Assembly (NCBI GenBank): GCA_013044305.1
Contig: JABEUT010000067.1
Span: forward strand, 1-7,205
DNA: 7,205 nt
Source: Bacteroidia bacterium
GTDB taxonomy: Bacteria > Bacteroidota > Bacteroidia > JABEUT01
Direction of reading: 5' to 3'
Part shown: positions 6,301-7,205 of the stretch, one piece after another
Position numbering within the stretch: the stretch's first letter is position 1
Layout: every line of letters begins with the position of its first letter
The notes under the pieces: model-generated
What the model was told of the DNA's origin: nothing
Database searches by the model: none
Seen by the model: the letters and a program-made list of their open reading frames with translations, nothing else
Program-made: the position numbers and the translations under genes

Positions 6301-6897
6301 ATGAAAGCAAATTTTAGCGATTTTTCATCCATATTTTCGAAGCAGCTCAAACCTGCCAAAGGGATGCTGCTGCTGGCCGAGCCTTTTATGGACAGCCCAG
6401 AGTTCGGACGCTCTGTCATTTTCCTTACCGAATTTGGCGCAAAGGGATGCATGGGCTTTATAATCGGCCGCCGGCTGAACATCAGCCCCGCACAGGCCCT
6501 CGAGGATTTTCCCGATTTTACCAGCATGTTGTATTACGGAGGCCCCGTATGCTCCGACCAGTTGTTTTACCTGCATACACTCGGCAAAAAGCTTACGGGC
6601 AGCACCGAAATCATACCGGGAATATACAGCGGCGGAGATTTTGAAATGCTTAAATCCATGATCAAGTCCAACCACGTAAAGCCATCACAGGTGCGGTTCT
6701 TTGCCGGTTATTCGGGATGGGAAGCCAACCAGCTTACCCGCGAACTGAAAGAAAACTCGTGGATAGTGGCGCCCTTGCAGGAGGAATACCTGTTCGGAGA
6801 TATGGAACACAAGAGCCTTTGGAAAGAGGTGCTGCGCGCCATGGGAGGCAGATATTCCATGGTATCCGAATTTCCTGAAAACCCATCGCTTAATTAA
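6301..6897 (+). CDS. yqgE: YqgE/AlgH family protein
   Basis: This 198-residue protein belongs to the widespread YqgE/AlgH (DUF179) family, whose biochemical role is unsettled; in Pseudomonas the name AlgH comes from an alginate-regulation phenotype. Recognisable blocks are KGMLLLAEPFMDSPEFGRSV (20-39), GCMGFIIG (49-56), YYGGPVCSDQLFYLH (78-92), GIYSGGDFEML (107-117), and VRFFAGYSGWEANQL (131-145) followed by SWIV (153-156). Two family positions vary: the usual GfilNk reads GFIIGRRLN, and the usual GWgpGQL reads GWEANQL. The length matches the family. It starts 17 bases after ribH and lies in the same apparent operon. Its stop codon overlaps a perfect Shine-Dalgarno octamer. The family is near certain; the function is not known. 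Confidence 0.94.
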   Translation: MKANFSDFSSIFSKQLKPAKGMLLLAEPFMDSPEFGRSVIFLTEFGAKGCMGFIIGRRLNISPAQALEDFPDFTSMLYYGGPVCSDQLFYLHTLGKKLTGSTEIIPGIYSGGDFEMLKSMIKSNHVKPSQVRFFAGYSGWEANQLTRELKENSWIVAPLQEEYLFGDMEHKSLWKEVLRAMGGRYSMVSEFPENPSLN

Positions 6898-6903
6898 GGA
6901 GGT
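6896..6903 (+). promoter_or_regulatory. Perfect Shine-Dalgarno octamer AAGGAGGT
   Basis: AAGGAGGT is fully complementary to the canonical 16S anti-Shine-Dalgarno and overlaps the yqgE stop codon TAA (6895-6897). No other gene start in this window has a recognisable Shine-Dalgarno sequence. It lies 90 bases before the acpH ATG, too far to serve it directly, but it has ideal seven-base spacing to a TTG at 6911 that opens a 28-codon frame. It could drive a small peptide, allow re-initiation, or be a chance match. Confidence 0.4.
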
Positions 6904-6910
6904 AAAAAGT

Positions 6911-6997
6911 TTGCCCCATCAGGCCCGGGCTAATACACAAATGGCCGTTCATAAATCATTTCTGATGCGTTTTGATGCGCTTACTCCTCTTATATGA
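6911..6997 (+). CDS. Possible 28-codon small ORF / leader peptide upstream of acpH
   Basis: Starting at TTG 6911, seven bases after AAGGAGGT, the frame runs 28 codons (reading MPHQARANTQ, then MAVHKSFLMR, then FDALTPLI). It ends at TGA 6995-6997, which overlaps the acpH ATG as ATGA, a classic coupling arrangement. In-frame ATGs at 6941 and 6965 offer shorter versions. No family is recognised. It is mildly basic with no clear signal peptide. The ribosome-binding site and stop overlap argue for translation. The rare TTG start and short length argue against it. Confidence 0.22.
   Translation: MPHQARANTQMAVHKSFLMRFDALTPLI
6963..6982 (+). repeat. Tandem 10-bp repeat just before acpH
   Basis: TGATGCGTTT (6963-6972) is followed directly by TGATGCGCTT (6973-6982), nine of ten bases identical, one helical turn apart, ending 11 bases before the acpH ATG. 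It could be a protein-binding site or a slippage duplication. With only two copies the evidence is thin. Confidence 0.3.
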
Positions 6998-7205
6998 ACT
7001 ACCTGGCACACCTGTTTCTTGCGGCAGGGCATAAAGAGCTTACCATAGGTAATTTTATTGCCGACCAGGTAAAAGGAAGCCGGTACAAGGCTTACCCGTA
7101 TGCCATAGCGCAGGGGATAGTGATGCACCGATCCACCGATTACTTTTCGGATACCCACCCTTTTTACCTGAAAAGCGTACACAGGCTTACCGCGGAGCAC
7201 GGCAA
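6994..7205 (+). CDS. acpH: Acyl-carrier-protein phosphodiesterase-like protein (AcpH/DUF479), 5' part
   Basis: An open frame from ATG 6994 runs 70 codons plus two bases to the right edge without a stop, so the gene is cut by the window. AcpH hydrolyses the phosphodiester bond that holds 4'-phosphopantetheine on holo-ACP; it is a divergent HD-type metal hydrolase. The opening MNYLAHLFL, then GNFIADQVKG (residues 19-28) with conserved Asp24, and MHRSTDYFSDTHP (44-56) with His45, Asp49 and His55, are characteristic of the family. The full-length family is about 190-200 residues, so roughly a third is visible. The start is set by the conserved NYLAHL opening. It sits 96 bases after yqgE, with a possible small coupled frame between. 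No Shine-Dalgarno sequence lies directly before it. Confidence 0.9.
   Translation, partial: MNYLAHLFLAAGHKELTIGNFIADQVKGSRYKAYPYAIAQGIVMHRSTDYFSDTHPFYLKSVHRLTAEHG

Noticed and set aside
6923..6931. GCCCGGGC palindrome after yqgE as a terminator
   Set aside because: It has no loop and no T-run after it, so it cannot form a usual terminator hairpin.

Overview
The window looks like chromosomal DNA of a Bacteroidota bacterium, probably of the Sphingobacteriia/Chitinophagia/Cytophagia type. Genus cannot be told from the sequence. The reasons are: promoter-like TAnnTTTG elements of the Bacteroidota kind (396-403, 447-454, 5021-5028); starts that mostly lack a Shine-Dalgarno sequence; a single polypeptide joining an ABC permease to an M1 aminopeptidase, an architecture I associate with this phylum; and a TPR protein next to ribH. 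All recognised genes lie on the + strand.

Layout. (1) 1-493 holds no convincing gene. Its left part (10-198) is a long interrupted inverted repeat of at least five nested arm pairs, centred on a GC-rich hairpin. Next come a terminator-like hairpin with a T-run (263-310), an AT-rich stretch, and two identical TATCTTTG promoter-like boxes 51 bp apart. (2) 494-5016 is a two-gene translationally coupled unit: an ABC-2 type ATPase, then a 1212-residue protein with two six-to-seven-helix permease halves and a large extracytoplasmic M1 zinc-peptidase domain. Together they look like a complete membrane machine, with an ATPase dimer driving one permease chain that carries its own peptidase. The substrate is unknown. 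(3) 5021-7205 is a tight second cluster behind its own promoter-like box: a membrane-anchored TPR protein (YfgM-like), lumazine synthase (ribH), a YqgE/AlgH protein, and the first 70 codons of an acyl-carrier-protein phosphodiesterase-like gene (acpH) that runs off the right edge.

Most genes are conserved and ordinary. The parts most worth a second look are: the permease-peptidase fusion, with its HEXXH-X19-E spacing (one residue more than canonical M1) and FSEN in place of GxMEN; the structured left-edge repeat; and the yqgE-acpH junction. That junction has a perfect 8-nt Shine-Dalgarno sequence, rare in this phylum, before a 28-codon TTG-initiated frame whose stop overlaps the acpH start as ATGA. 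No phage, IS transposase, CRISPR array, tRNA or rRNA was seen.
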